From Mesohalobacter halotolerans (GTDB lineage: Bacteria > Bacteroidota > Bacteroidia > Flavobacteriales > Flavobacteriaceae), in assembly GCF_006120725.1 (NCBI RefSeq), contig NZ_SWMU01000004.1, positions 186,001 to 250,000 on the forward strand: a stretch of 64,000 bases of DNA, given 5' to 3'. Under the pieces are notes generated by a model, which did not search any database, was not told where the DNA came from, and saw only the letters and a program-made list of their open reading frames with translations. The translations under genes and the position numbers were made by a program. Of this stretch, positions 44,860-54,138 are shown one piece after another; the stretch's first letter is position 1; every line of letters starts with the position of its first letter.

Positions 44860-45417
44860 ATGAAATTTACAATAGCTTTATTAGTTTGTTTTATTGGGTA
44901 TAATGTTTACACTCAATCCTGGCTTGATGGAAAATGTAAAACATTAGACCAAAGCATAACTTCCTCTGAATTTGATGAAGCAAATGAACGAAATGTATTT
45001 AGCCTTGTCATCAATCAAGCTGATGATATAGTCATCAATGGTGAAGCAAAGCCTAAGTTGAGAGAAATTGCATTTAAAGAATTGGTTTTAGATTTTGTGA
45101 CAAATCCAAAACAACATAAAAATAAAGCCAGTAATCCCGATAAAGTATATATTCAACTCTCAAGTTTCAAAAAGAAATCAAATCAAATAGAAGAATTTAA
45201 AACTTATATACAGGAAGTTTATATTTATCTTTGGGATAAATATGCTAGTCAGAAATATGATTCAAGTTATATCGAATTAAATTGTAAAAAAAGGTCAAAA
45301 GTTTTTGATAGGTTTCCTTTAAGAATAATTGGAGAAATAAATCGTCAAGAAAAATCAGATAATCGTCCAAGAGGCGTTGGCGTACCACCTTTTGCAGGCG
45401 ATGTAAAAGACAACTAG
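44860..45417 (+). CDS. Secreted protein with ExbD-like periplasmic domain, tentative
   Basis: 185 residues with a signal peptide (FIGYNVYTQ). The mature part contains VINQADDIVINGEAKPKLRE, LVLDFVTNPKQHKN, a strand VYIQLSS and EEFKTYIQEVYIYLWDKY. In order and spacing this recalls the periplasmic domain of Bacteroidota ExbD/TolR proteins, but the N-terminal ExbD membrane anchor is replaced by a cleavable signal. No partner ExbB/TonB genes are nearby. The stop overlaps the opposing T9SS gene by 4 bp. The ExbD link is a tentative reading by eye. Confidence 0.5.
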   Translation: MKFTIALLVCFIGYNVYTQSWLDGKCKTLDQSITSSEFDEANERNVFSLVINQADDIVINGEAKPKLREIAFKELVLDFVTNPKQHKNKASNPDKVYIQLSSFKKKSNQIEEFKTYIQEVYIYLWDKYASQKYDSSYIELNCKKRSKVFDRFPLRIIGEINRQEKSDNRPRGVGVPPFAGDVKDN

Positions 45418-48284
45418 CGCTTTAACGTAAAGTGACCGTTTAATTTTCGACCGTCTTCTAAAACAATTTTATACCAATAATCTTGTGAAGGCATAGCTTT
45501 ATTGTTATAAAACCCATCCCAAAATTTGTCAAGACCTCTAAAAGATTTTAACAGCTTTCCATAGCGATCAAAAATATATACAAATGCTAAGGCTTGTTTG
45601 TTATTAAAAGTACCTTTAAAACCCCATACATCATTAATACCATCATTGTTTGGGGTAAAAAATGGCATTACACCTAAGACTCCAAAGGTTTTTTGTCTTA
45701 TACCACAACCGTTTTTATCTCTAATAAACATATCATAAATACCAGGCAAAACGTTTTCAAAAATATTACTATCCTGATATGGGCCATCAGGATTGTCTAA
45801 AGCATATTCGTAATCACCAAGACTATTATCCGAAACCAAAACTTCAACGGTATTATTCTCTCTATTAAACTCATCAATATTCAAGTTAAAATCAGCCAGA
45901 CCTGAAGATACCACTTCAATAGTTTTAAAATTTGTACAACCTGTTTCAATAGAGGTTATGCCAACTTCATAGATACCAGGTTCATTTATAGCTATTTCAG
46001 AAGTTGTTTCACCTGATGGTATCCAAGTATACTCAAAACTATTAAGTTGATTGCCTGATACTCCAGAAGTCAAAGTAATGGGATTTGGAAAGTCTTCTAC
46101 ACAATAAAAGACAGTTTCATCATTTTCAATATCAGGCAACGAGATAACTTCTAAACTCAAAATACCTAAATCCTTACAAGGTGTACCATTTTCTATCGTA
46201 AAAAATACATCTTGCTGAAATGGATTATCATTGGTAAAATTTTCTGGGGTTGTAATAGGATTGTTACCATTTAAAGCCGCATTTTCAGTCAGGTAAAATG
46301 CCTCAGCAATTAAATCTTCTTGGGTTTGAATTGAAGTAAGATCAAAATCTTGAATACCGTTTTCATTAACATCGCAACGTATTAAATTAAATTCCTCTGT
46401 ATTAAAATCTTGTATATCCAAAGTCAATTCTGTTATACTAGAACAGCCAGAATCTATATTTTCTACCACTACACCAAGGGTTTGAGGTGTTTCTGTATTG
46501 TTGAAGTTCTCCGGATTTTCAATAGCATTAATATTATTTTGAGCATCGCTTATAGATTCGTAATAAGTAAATTCAAAATCACTTTCATTAGCTTGATCGG
46601 AGATGATTTGGTCATTGGCCTCTGTCAAGTCAAATTCAGCAGTATTGGTTTCTATATCTTCAACACAGTTAGTAAGCTGAGCAAAACTGGTTTCTGGTAA
46701 AGGAAAGTAAGTCACATTAGCAATACCAACTCTTCCGCAAGTTCCATCATTCAAGTCAACATCCAAAGTATAAGTCTCCTGATAAGGCAAATCTACATTT
46801 GGAGGTTGTGAAATATTAAGTGTTGAATCTGTTTCTCCATTAATGACTTCTCCATCAACACTCCACGTATAATCTGCGTTTGTGATGTCTTGGTAAGATA
46901 AGGTAAAGCCCTCGCCATCGCAAAGATTAAGTTGTTGAGTATCTGTACCAACAATATCAATTCTATCTGCAAAAAGCGATTGAATAAATGGTGGCAAACC
47001 AAAGTTAGTTTGAGTCCCTAAACTAATGGCACCATTGGCTAAACTTTCTGAATAGTTAGCTTGATTTCCGGGCAATTCAGGATTATTAATAACAGACAAA
47101 AAATTTTCTCCGACCATACTTCTGTAGATTTTACCGTTTGGGGCAAGTTGTATTGCGCCTGAGGCGGCTCCGGACACACCACTAAATGTAAAAATAGAGT
47201 TTGGTACATCTGTAGCTTCTAAATCCCATTGTAAAATTGTAGGAACATCAGATTGAGTGACTGAGGCATAGGCTTTTGTACCTTCCGGTGAGAATTCTAC
47301 ACTATAAGCATTGACGTCATTTACTAATTCTAAGGCGTTTGAAACCAAACCTGTATTAGAATCAAAATCAAATAAATATACATTTCCTGTGCCTTGATCC
47401 ACGTCATTTACAGGATCATAGTCTAAAGTTTGATTGGCCGTAATCAATTTATCTCCATTCGGTGAAGCTTTTAAGTAACCAATGGCTGCACGTCTGTAAT
47501 CATCAGTTGACACAAATGGCCCAACTTGAGAAGTAACAGGTGTTTCGTTTAGTCCATTATCATCAATAAAAAAGGCATAGAAGGTATCTTTAAAATGGGT
47601 GATTACCCAAATTGAATTACAATTCTCTCCTCTAACCGCTGTAATTTTTTCAGAACATTTAAACTTAACATCTTCTGAATTATTAGGGTCGTAAGTTAGC
47701 AATTCAATATTTTTTTGAGCTGGAACCACATCTCCCAAACCACCATTTAAAGACATATCTACGACTGAATAATTAAATCCATTATTAAAACCATCGTCCG
47801 CTTGTGGAATAGATTGATTGGTATCGATGTAGGTAGTCCTCGGTGACCCGTCTGGGTTTGCTGGTCCTTGATTAGGGAAAGCAAAGGCATTTTCGTGATG
47901 CGGTTCATCAACGGTAAACACAAAATACAGATCTTCGTCAGTCGGGTGAGGAACAATTAAACCACTAGACGTACTAGATGGGTCACCGTTTAAACCCGTT
48001 CCACCAAAATAGTCAGCATTGTTCATAATTTGGTGGTTAGTATTCCAAATGGTTCGCCCATCGGTGTAAAACAACAACTCGCCATTTGCATTTGAAATTG
48101 AAGAACAACCCTCATTTGTGCTCAGTGCACCATCATTTAAAACTGTCGGCGGTGAGGTGTTAAAACTTATTCCCGCATTACTGCCAAAATACCAATTATT
48201 AGCTTCGCCTTGTGAATACGTTATATTAAGTGAAAAGTTGACTAAAATTAAGACTAAAAATATTCTAAAATTCATCCATTTCAT
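45414..48284 (-). CDS. Large secreted protein with T9SS type B (gliding-associated) C-terminus
   Basis: 956 residues. After the signal peptide (LNITYSQ) comes a domain of about 400 residues beginning NNWYFGSNAGISFNT, with beta-propeller-like phrases (GELLFYTDGRTIWNTNHQIM, LIVPHPTDEDLYFVFTVDEP, VEFSPEGTKAYASVTQ, IQLAPNGKIYRSM). Several Ig-like modules follow. The C-terminus is the type B sorting domain: GVMPFFTPNNDGINDVWGF, YIFDRYGKLLKSF, FWDGFYNNKAMPSQDYWYKI and HFTLKR. Such proteins go through the type IX system to the cell surface or medium, often with adhesive roles. The head-and-tail architecture is common in this family; its ligand is unknown. Confidence 0.82.
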   Translation of the reverse strand: MKWMNFRIFLVLILVNFSLNITYSQGEANNWYFGSNAGISFNTSPPTVLNDGALSTNEGCSSISNANGELLFYTDGRTIWNTNHQIMNNADYFGGTGLNGDPSSTSSGLIVPHPTDEDLYFVFTVDEPHHENAFAFPNQGPANPDGSPRTTYIDTNQSIPQADDGFNNGFNYSVVDMSLNGGLGDVVPAQKNIELLTYDPNNSEDVKFKCSEKITAVRGENCNSIWVITHFKDTFYAFFIDDNGLNETPVTSQVGPFVSTDDYRRAAIGYLKASPNGDKLITANQTLDYDPVNDVDQGTGNVYLFDFDSNTGLVSNALELVNDVNAYSVEFSPEGTKAYASVTQSDVPTILQWDLEATDVPNSIFTFSGVSGAASGAIQLAPNGKIYRSMVGENFLSVINNPELPGNQANYSESLANGAISLGTQTNFGLPPFIQSLFADRIDIVGTDTQQLNLCDGEGFTLSYQDITNADYTWSVDGEVINGETDSTLNISQPPNVDLPYQETYTLDVDLNDGTCGRVGIANVTYFPLPETSFAQLTNCVEDIETNTAEFDLTEANDQIISDQANESDFEFTYYESISDAQNNINAIENPENFNNTETPQTLGVVVENIDSGCSSITELTLDIQDFNTEEFNLIRCDVNENGIQDFDLTSIQTQEDLIAEAFYLTENAALNGNNPITTPENFTNDNPFQQDVFFTIENGTPCKDLGILSLEVISLPDIENDETVFYCVEDFPNPITLTSGVSGNQLNSFEYTWIPSGETTSEIAINEPGIYEVGITSIETGCTNFKTIEVVSSGLADFNLNIDEFNRENNTVEVLVSDNSLGDYEYALDNPDGPYQDSNIFENVLPGIYDMFIRDKNGCGIRQKTFGVLGVMPFFTPNNDGINDVWGFKGTFNNKQALAFVYIFDRYGKLLKSFRGLDKFWDGFYNNKAMPSQDYWYKIVLEDGRKLNGHFTLKR

Positions 48285-48309
48285 AGATCAACAAAGATAG
48301 TAGATTTAT

Positions 48310-49128
48310 TTACAAATCTCGTTTCTTTAGTAACCTATAAGCGCCAAAAACACATAAAAAAGTCCAAGCCAAAACTGTGATTATTGTAAAGATACTTACA
48401 CTGTAATCCTGCATAATTTCTGCATTGAGTTGTTTTGCTGCAGAATTAATAATATCTAATCTTGTGATGGGCTCGGGGATGAGACGCCACATGGCATTTA
48501 GTGGTGTGTAATCGCTTATAAAATCAAATTTGGTATCGTGTAAACTAGCCCCAATTATACCTTCCACAATCCACAGTAAAAACAAAAACCCTAAAGCAAA
48601 AGCAGAACGTTTGACGAGTAAACCTAAAAACAAACACAAAGAGAAAAACCCGAGGAGCTTTACAAAATAACCACCTATGTATTCTAAATCTGAAAATATA
48701 ATTTGAAATTCATCATAATCAGAAAAAATTAAACCAAGCACTAGCGTGACCACAAACAAAAGAATTGTTGAACATAACGCATATAAAACGGACACATAAA
48801 ATTTAGATAAAATAAATTCTTTTTTACTTAAGCCATCAATCAAGTTTTGCTTGAGTGTTCTATTGGTATATTCGCTTGACATCATAGAAACGATGACGAT
48901 GGCTAAGATGATTTTAAGAAATGCCACAAAAAAGCTCATAAAGTGCCAGGTATATGGGAAATTGTAAATGCCCTGATCGGCCAATCTAAAATTGAAAGGG
49001 CCAAAATCAAACTTAATAGTCGATAATAATGCCGCAGAGAGAAACAAACTAAAATAAAGTATAGTCATGATTTTAGCTGAGCGGCTATGTCTGAGTTTAA
49101 AAAGCTCTATATTGATGAGTCGTCGCAT
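48310..49128 (-). CDS. ABC-2 type transporter permease
   Basis: 272 residues with six predicted membrane segments (near 17-37, 60-82, 105-132, 140-165, 170-192 and 240-262). The N-terminus RLINIELFKLRHSRSAKIM and the segment MSSEYTNRTLKQNLIDGLSK are typical of ABC-2 permeases. It begins 6 bp after the ATPase gene and forms the exporter with it. The substrate is unknown. Confidence 0.8.
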   Translation of the reverse strand: MRRLINIELFKLRHSRSAKIMTILYFSLFLSAALLSTIKFDFGPFNFRLADQGIYNFPYTWHFMSFFVAFLKIILAIVIVSMMSSEYTNRTLKQNLIDGLSKKEFILSKFYVSVLYALCSTILLFVVTLVLGLIFSDYDEFQIIFSDLEYIGGYFVKLLGFFSLCLFLGLLVKRSAFALGFLFLLWIVEGIIGASLHDTKFDFISDYTPLNAMWRLIPEPITRLDIINSAAKQLNAEIMQDYSVSIFTIITVLAWTFLCVFGAYRLLKKRDL

Positions 49129-49134
49129 AAGATT

Positions 49135-50031
49135 TTAATTTGTAAGTTTTAGAAATTGTTCTTCTAGGCTTTCCTTGCGTTTGATAAGATGAGTGAGCAC
49201 AAAGCCTTTTTCGAAACATAATTTATTGAACTCGCCCGCTGAATAATCTTTATTCAAAAATATCCTAATTTGGTCGTGTTCTATGTTATCAAATTTGTCA
49301 ATAAAATCAAGACGGTCTAAAAAAGATGTGAAATTGTCTAGTTTTTCAACTGAAGCTTCTATGTAGCCAAATGACGCATTCATCTCATCGACCCGACCAG
49401 CATAAAGTTTTTTTCCTTGTCTAATGACCACAACGTGAGTACAAATTTTTTCAACTTCGTCTAAAAGATGCGATGCCAACAAAATTGTCGTGCCATTATG
49501 GGCGATTTTTTTAATGATTTCTCTGATTTGATGTATGCCTTTTGGGTCTAGCCCATTAGTGGGTTCGTCTAAAATTAATATTTCAGGATTGTTGAGTAAA
49601 GCAGAGGCAATAGCCAAACGCTGCTTCATCCCTAAAGAATAGGTTTTAAACTGGTCGTGTTGTCTATCCAACAACTCTACTGTTTTCAACACATTTTCAA
49701 TATTACCTTCATCGATTTCTTTTATTTTGCATACCAACTTTAAATTGTCTTTTGCTGACATATTGGGATAAAAGTTTGGGCTTTCAATAATGGCACCTAC
49801 TTTTTTTAAAGCATCATGGGTGTCCATTGTGTCAGAAAACCACTCAAACGATCCTGAAGTGACATTAATGACATTAAGCACCATTCCAAGTGTTGTTGAC
49901 TTACCGCTTCCATTAGGCCCGAGAATACCGTAAACATTTCCTTTTTCGATGCTAAAGCTTAAGTCTGAAACTGCAGTAGATTTTCCAAATCTTTTTGTGA
50001 GGTTTTTGAGCTCGAGTATAGTTTCTGGCAT
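49135..50031 (-). CDS. ABC transporter ATP-binding protein
   Basis: 298 residues. Walker A is GILGPNGSGKSTT, the signature is TYSLGMKQRLAIASALL, Walker B is PEILILDEPTNGLDPKG and the switch His is in ILLASHLLDE. A C-terminal domain of about 85 residues follows, as in bacitracin- or gliding-type exporters. It sits first in a two-gene operon with the ABC-2 permease. No neighbouring peptide or resistance gene indicates the cargo. GldA of the gliding system has a similar core, but these genes are not in a gld context. Confidence 0.87.
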   Translation of the reverse strand: MPETILELKNLTKRFGKSTAVSDLSFSIEKGNVYGILGPNGSGKSTTLGMVLNVINVTSGSFEWFSDTMDTHDALKKVGAIIESPNFYPNMSAKDNLKLVCKIKEIDEGNIENVLKTVELLDRQHDQFKTYSLGMKQRLAIASALLNNPEILILDEPTNGLDPKGIHQIREIIKKIAHNGTTILLASHLLDEVEKICTHVVVIRQGKKLYAGRVDEMNASFGYIEASVEKLDNFTSFLDRLDFIDKFDNIEHDQIRIFLNKDYSAGEFNKLCFEKGFVLTHLIKRKESLEEQFLKLTN

Positions 50032-50091
50032 AGTTTGGTTTTATGTATAGGACGACTTTGTTAAGGATTTGTTACATTAAAATTTTAAAAC

Positions 50092-50123
50092 AAAAAAGAC
50101 TTCCTATAATAGAAGTCTTTTTT
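50092..50123. terminator. Bidirectional-looking terminator before the ABC operon
   Basis: AAAAAAGACTTC (50092-50103) pairs perfectly with GAAGTCTTTTTT (50112-50123) around an 8-base loop. The T-run appears on both strands. It lies between the ABC operon start and the M61 peptidase stop, so it ends the peptidase transcript. Confidence 0.85.
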
Positions 50124-50144
50124 AAAAGTAAAGCAATCACATTA

Positions 50145-52037
50145 TTACTGATTAAGCCAAGCTTGTCGTGTGGCAATCTGTGCTTCCGTAGCGTTTTCAT
50201 CCTCAACTATAGTCTTAGAAATTGCTGTTGGTTGAGTAAGAGTTGCTTCCAATAAAACCGTTTTGCCATCGCGTTCTAATTCCATCGTGATATCTTGTCC
50301 TTCTTGCCAGCTGAACATGCCTTGCAAGACTTGATTGGCATTTTGTATGCTCAATTCTTTACCATTGACTTTTTTGATGATATCACCGGCTTGAATATCC
50401 TGAGATTTCCAAAACGAATTTTGTAAAGCATTGGCTTTAAACATAATTTGACCTGTAGTTTGGTCTCCATCAAAAATGATGTTTTGACCCCCTGAAAAAA
50501 TATAGTTGGTTTCTACTTCCTTTTCTGCTTTTGTAAGACCGACCATTTCAAAAAAATCATTATAGTTTATCGGCGTATTCCCTTTGACGTGTGTATTTAA
50601 AAATTTTCCTATGCTTGGATAAGTCATCGCAGTAATTTCCTCTAAGAGTTTATCGTCCTCAAACGGTTTATCTTTTCCATATTTAGTTGATAAGTCTTTC
50701 ATTAAAGACAACATACTGCGATTGCCATCGCTTTCCTTTCGCATCAAAATGTCAATACACATGCCGATCAAAGCGCCTTTCATATAAACATTATAGTAGT
50801 TTGAAGAATAAGGCTCTTCCAAAACATTTTCACTCATTGTGGTAAAGCTCATGCTGTCGTCTAAATTTTTGGGCCTGCTGATTTTTTGGTCTATGGTGTT
50901 GTAAAATTCTTCGGGAGTGATTAGACCTTCATAAACTTGAAAGTGTTGAGCAAAATATTCTGTCACGCCTTCATACATCCATAAATGTTTTGAAAATGTA
51001 GGTTGATTATAGTCAAAATAGTGGATATCTTCAGAATGCACGGAGAGTGGTGTAACAATATGAAAAAACTCATGCGCCACAACATCTACCATTGAACTTT
51101 TTAAGCCTTCAACAGGCATGTTTTCTGGAAAAACAGCCACCGTTGATGTATGATGCTCTAAAGCACCAAAACCTTTAGGTGAGTCTTCATCGCCTTCAGA
51201 TAAATAGACGTAAATATCGTAACGTGGCGTAGAATTAATGTCCCCAAGATAAGTTTTTTGTGCTTCCATCATTTCAAAAACGGTCTCTTTGAGGCTAGAT
51301 GCCGAATGTTTTTGGTTGGGTGAATAAAGGCTTAAAACAATTTTGATATCACCTACCATAAATTCTTCAACATCAAGATTTCCATACATCATAGGATTGT
51401 CGGTTATATCAAAATAGCGCGGTGCAAAATATTGACTTGTAACTTCGCTCCCATCCTCACTCGTTTTGGTTCCTACACTTTGGAGCGCAGAAGTTCTCTC
51501 AAAATCTGAAGGCGCGGTCACCTCTAATCTGTATTGGTTGCTTTTAAGCTGATCAAAATACCCGATAAATCCATGAAGATTAAGCACGTAATTATCAGGT
51601 TCAATATTTGTTCCTGCTGGTGAAAACGGTTGCTCACCACCAATACCACCACTGGTTTCGATGTCGTAAGTATCGTTGACGTAGTAAGTGATTTTGTCTA
51701 ATGTTTTTGCATTTGGAATTTGCCAAGAATTGTCATCTATTTTGGTGACTTCAAGTGTTTTGCCTTCATAGGTAATGGCTTGTAAATCATCAACATATTT
51801 TCCAAAATCACTGACAGAGTAAGTACCTTGTATCACTCTAGGTAATCTGTAAACGACAGTATCTTGGGTAATTCTACCCGGATTAATGCTGACTGGCACG
51901 CGATCTTCATTAACCGCAGTGAGATCTAAAGATGTAAGAATTGGCGTGTTAACAGCCAAATCATTGAATGTTGATTTTTGAGGATCACAGCTTATCAGGA
52001 TAATACCTAAAGCTAAAATCGAAAATATTTTTTTCAT
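50145..52037 (-). CDS. M61 (glycyl aminopeptidase) family metallopeptidase with PDZ domain
   Basis: 630 residues. Lipoprotein signal (LGIILISCDPQ), an N-terminal beta-sandwich (TYSVSDFGKYVDDLQAITYE), the thermolysin-like zinc motif VVAHEFFHIVTPLS, and the downstream helix LWMYEGVTEYFAQH giving the third ligand. A C-terminal PDZ domain is visible at about 525-600 (FWKSQDIQAGDIIKKVNGKE). M61 enzymes cleave after N-terminal Gly or Ala in peptides; this one is exported and membrane-tethered. It ends just after a strong terminator position and is transcribed away from ctaD, with which it shares a strand. Confidence 0.87.
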   Translation of the reverse strand: MKKIFSILALGIILISCDPQKSTFNDLAVNTPILTSLDLTAVNEDRVPVSINPGRITQDTVVYRLPRVIQGTYSVSDFGKYVDDLQAITYEGKTLEVTKIDDNSWQIPNAKTLDKITYYVNDTYDIETSGGIGGEQPFSPAGTNIEPDNYVLNLHGFIGYFDQLKSNQYRLEVTAPSDFERTSALQSVGTKTSEDGSEVTSQYFAPRYFDITDNPMMYGNLDVEEFMVGDIKIVLSLYSPNQKHSASSLKETVFEMMEAQKTYLGDINSTPRYDIYVYLSEGDEDSPKGFGALEHHTSTVAVFPENMPVEGLKSSMVDVVAHEFFHIVTPLSVHSEDIHYFDYNQPTFSKHLWMYEGVTEYFAQHFQVYEGLITPEEFYNTIDQKISRPKNLDDSMSFTTMSENVLEEPYSSNYYNVYMKGALIGMCIDILMRKESDGNRSMLSLMKDLSTKYGKDKPFEDDKLLEEITAMTYPSIGKFLNTHVKGNTPINYNDFFEMVGLTKAEKEVETNYIFSGGQNIIFDGDQTTGQIMFKANALQNSFWKSQDIQAGDIIKKVNGKELSIQNANQVLQGMFSWQEGQDITMELERDGKTVLLEATLTQPTAISKTIVEDENATEAQIATRQAWLNQ

Positions 52038-52235
52038 GTTTGAGCGTTTTGTTTAGTTTATCAGACGACTAATGTAGGGAATTGTTACATAGTTTTCTTA
52101 TATTTTTAAGAAGTTCCCATTCAAACGAAATTACAATAGCAATTGTTGTAAATGAGCTTAAAAACACATATTACGTTACCAACCAATAAACCCGACCTTC
52201 CGAGTGCTAAATCAAAACACCTCAAATATAACAAA

Positions 52236-52264
52236 AAAACGCCCTAGACAATCTAAGGCGTTTT
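52236..52264 (-). terminator. Terminator of the act-cta operon
   Basis: AAAACGCC (52236-52243) and GGCGTTTT (52257-52264) form the outer stem, with TAGA/TCTA pairing inside. On the minus strand the hairpin is followed by seven T residues. It lies 26 bp beyond the ctaD stop and closes the respiratory operon. The remaining gap to the M61 gene (52038-52235) holds nothing recognised. Confidence 0.85.
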
Positions 52265-52289
52265 AGTATTCAATCAGATTACAAATTTA

Positions 52290-54119
52290 CTAATGATTCA
52301 ATTCCTCTTCCCCTTCTTGTAAAGGTACATTTTGCGGCACAAAATCTTGTCCGGCAATCACGTAGTCACTTTCGTCTGAGTTTAATTTGCTGTAGTCATA
52401 AGACCAGCGATAAACCGTTGGCAATTTACCATACCAGTTGCCGTGAATATGTTCTACAGGTGCTGTCCATTCTAAGGTGTTGGAATTCCATGGATTTTGC
52501 GTAGCACGTTTACCGTAGAAAATAGAACTGATAAAATTGTAAATAAATACAATTTGTGCAGCAGCTGTGATAAAGGCAAAAACTGAAATTAATACGTTGG
52601 TGTCGGCGAGATCATCAAAATATGGAAACGCCGTATTGGTATAATATCTTCTTGGTAATCCAGCCATACCGATAAAATGCATAGGGAAAAACACACCGTA
52701 AGCACCAACGGCAGTAATCCAAAAATGGATATAGCCGAGATTTTTATTCATCATACGTCCAAACATTTTAGGGAACCAATGATAAACACCCGCAAACAAA
52801 CCATACAATGCTGAAATACCCATTACCAAATGAAAGTGAGCTACAACGAAATAGGTGTCGTGAACATTAATATCTAGAGTACTATCTCCCAAAATAATAC
52901 CAGTTAATCCACCTGTAATAAAAGTGGAGACCAATCCTATGGAAAATAACATCGCCGGATTAAATTGTAAATTCCCTTTCCAAAGCGTCGTGATATAATT
53001 GAAAGCTTTGACTGCAGAAGGAATTGCAATTAATAAAGTTGTAAAAGTAAACACAGACCCTAAAAATGGATTCATACCAGATACAAACATGTGGTGACCC
53101 CAAACCACTGTAGATAAAAATGCAATGGCTAATATTGATGCAACCATTGCTCGATAACCAAAAATTGGTTTTCTAGCATTGGTAGCAATGACTTCAGATG
53201 TAATTCCCAAGGCTGGTAATAAAACAATATATACTTCAGGGTGACCTAGAAACCAAAATAAGTGCTCATATAGCACTGGTGAACCACCTTGATGGGCTAA
53301 AACTTCACCTTGTATGTAAATATCACTTAAGAAAAACGAAGTTCCAAAACTTCTATCCATCAACAACAATAAACCTGCTGATAATAAAACCGGGAATGAA
53401 ACTACACCGATGATAGCGGTTACAAAAAACGCCCAAACAGTTAAAGGCAGTCTTGTCATAGACATTCCTTTGGTTCTGAGATTTAATACGGTAACAATAT
53501 AGTTTAATGAACCTAAAAGTGATGAAGCAATAAATATTGTCATTGAGACTAACCACAAAGTCATTCCTAAACCAGAACCACCAATAGCTTGTGGTAAAGC
53601 ACTTAAAGGCGGATAAACCGTCCATCCAGCCGAAGCGGGACCAGCTTCAACAAAAAGCGAGGATATCATGATTACTGAAGAGATAAAAAACAACCAGTAA
53701 GACAACATATTTAAAAAACCAGATGCCATATCACGTGCACCAATTTGAAGTGGAATTAATAAGTTACTAAATGTACCACTTAAACCTGCTGTTAAAACAA
53801 AGAATACCATAATTGTCCCGTGTATGGTCACTAGGGCAAGATAAATCCCTGGATCCATCACACCATCTTGACCAAACTTTCCAAGTAGAGCTTCAAAAAT
53901 CCAAAATTCTTTGTCGGGCCAAGCTAATTGAAGTCTCATCAGTAAAGACATGGCAATGCCAATAAAACCCATGATTAAACCTGTGATAAGATATTGCTTA
54001 GCAATCATCTTATGGTCTGTGCTAAAAATATATTTTTCTATAAACGGTTGTTCATGATGATGGTGTGCATGGTCTTCTGCATGCTCATCAGAATGTGCTG
54101 TTGTTGCTATTGCTGACAT
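52290..54119 (-). CDS. ctaD: Cytochrome c oxidase subunit I
   Basis: 609 residues, 12 or more membrane helices, the heme a / heme a3-CuB subunit. Heme and copper ligands are in recognisable blocks: TIHGTIMVFFVLTAG, the HPEVYI motif with its cross-linked His-Tyr region (FWFLGHPEVYIVLLPALG), VWGHHMFVSGM and HDTYFVVAHFHLVMG. The K-channel Lys block SAVKAFNYITTLWKG follows. The N-terminus is His-rich (HSDEHAEDHAHHHHEQPF). It is the last gene of the operon, 19 bp after ctaC. Subunit III is not in the window. Confidence 0.96.
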   Translation of the reverse strand: MSAIATTAHSDEHAEDHAHHHHEQPFIEKYIFSTDHKMIAKQYLITGLIMGFIGIAMSLLMRLQLAWPDKEFWIFEALLGKFGQDGVMDPGIYLALVTIHGTIMVFFVLTAGLSGTFSNLLIPLQIGARDMASGFLNMLSYWLFFISSVIMISSLFVEAGPASAGWTVYPPLSALPQAIGGSGLGMTLWLVSMTIFIASSLLGSLNYIVTVLNLRTKGMSMTRLPLTVWAFFVTAIIGVVSFPVLLSAGLLLLMDRSFGTSFFLSDIYIQGEVLAHQGGSPVLYEHLFWFLGHPEVYIVLLPALGITSEVIATNARKPIFGYRAMVASILAIAFLSTVVWGHHMFVSGMNPFLGSVFTFTTLLIAIPSAVKAFNYITTLWKGNLQFNPAMLFSIGLVSTFITGGLTGIILGDSTLDINVHDTYFVVAHFHLVMGISALYGLFAGVYHWFPKMFGRMMNKNLGYIHFWITAVGAYGVFFPMHFIGMAGLPRRYYTNTAFPYFDDLADTNVLISVFAFITAAAQIVFIYNFISSIFYGKRATQNPWNSNTLEWTAPVEHIHGNWYGKLPTVYRWSYDYSKLNSDESDYVIAGQDFVPQNVPLQEGEEELNH

Positions 54120-54138
54120 CTTAAATTTGTTTCTTTAA

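Noticed and set aside
46410-46700. Plus-strand frame of 96 codons
   Set aside because: Antisense to the large T9SS type B protein, with no recognisable features.
49135-50031. Identification of the ABC ATPase as GldA of the gliding machinery
   Set aside because: The similarity is to the general ATPase core; no gldF/gldG-like gene pair or other gliding genes are adjacent.
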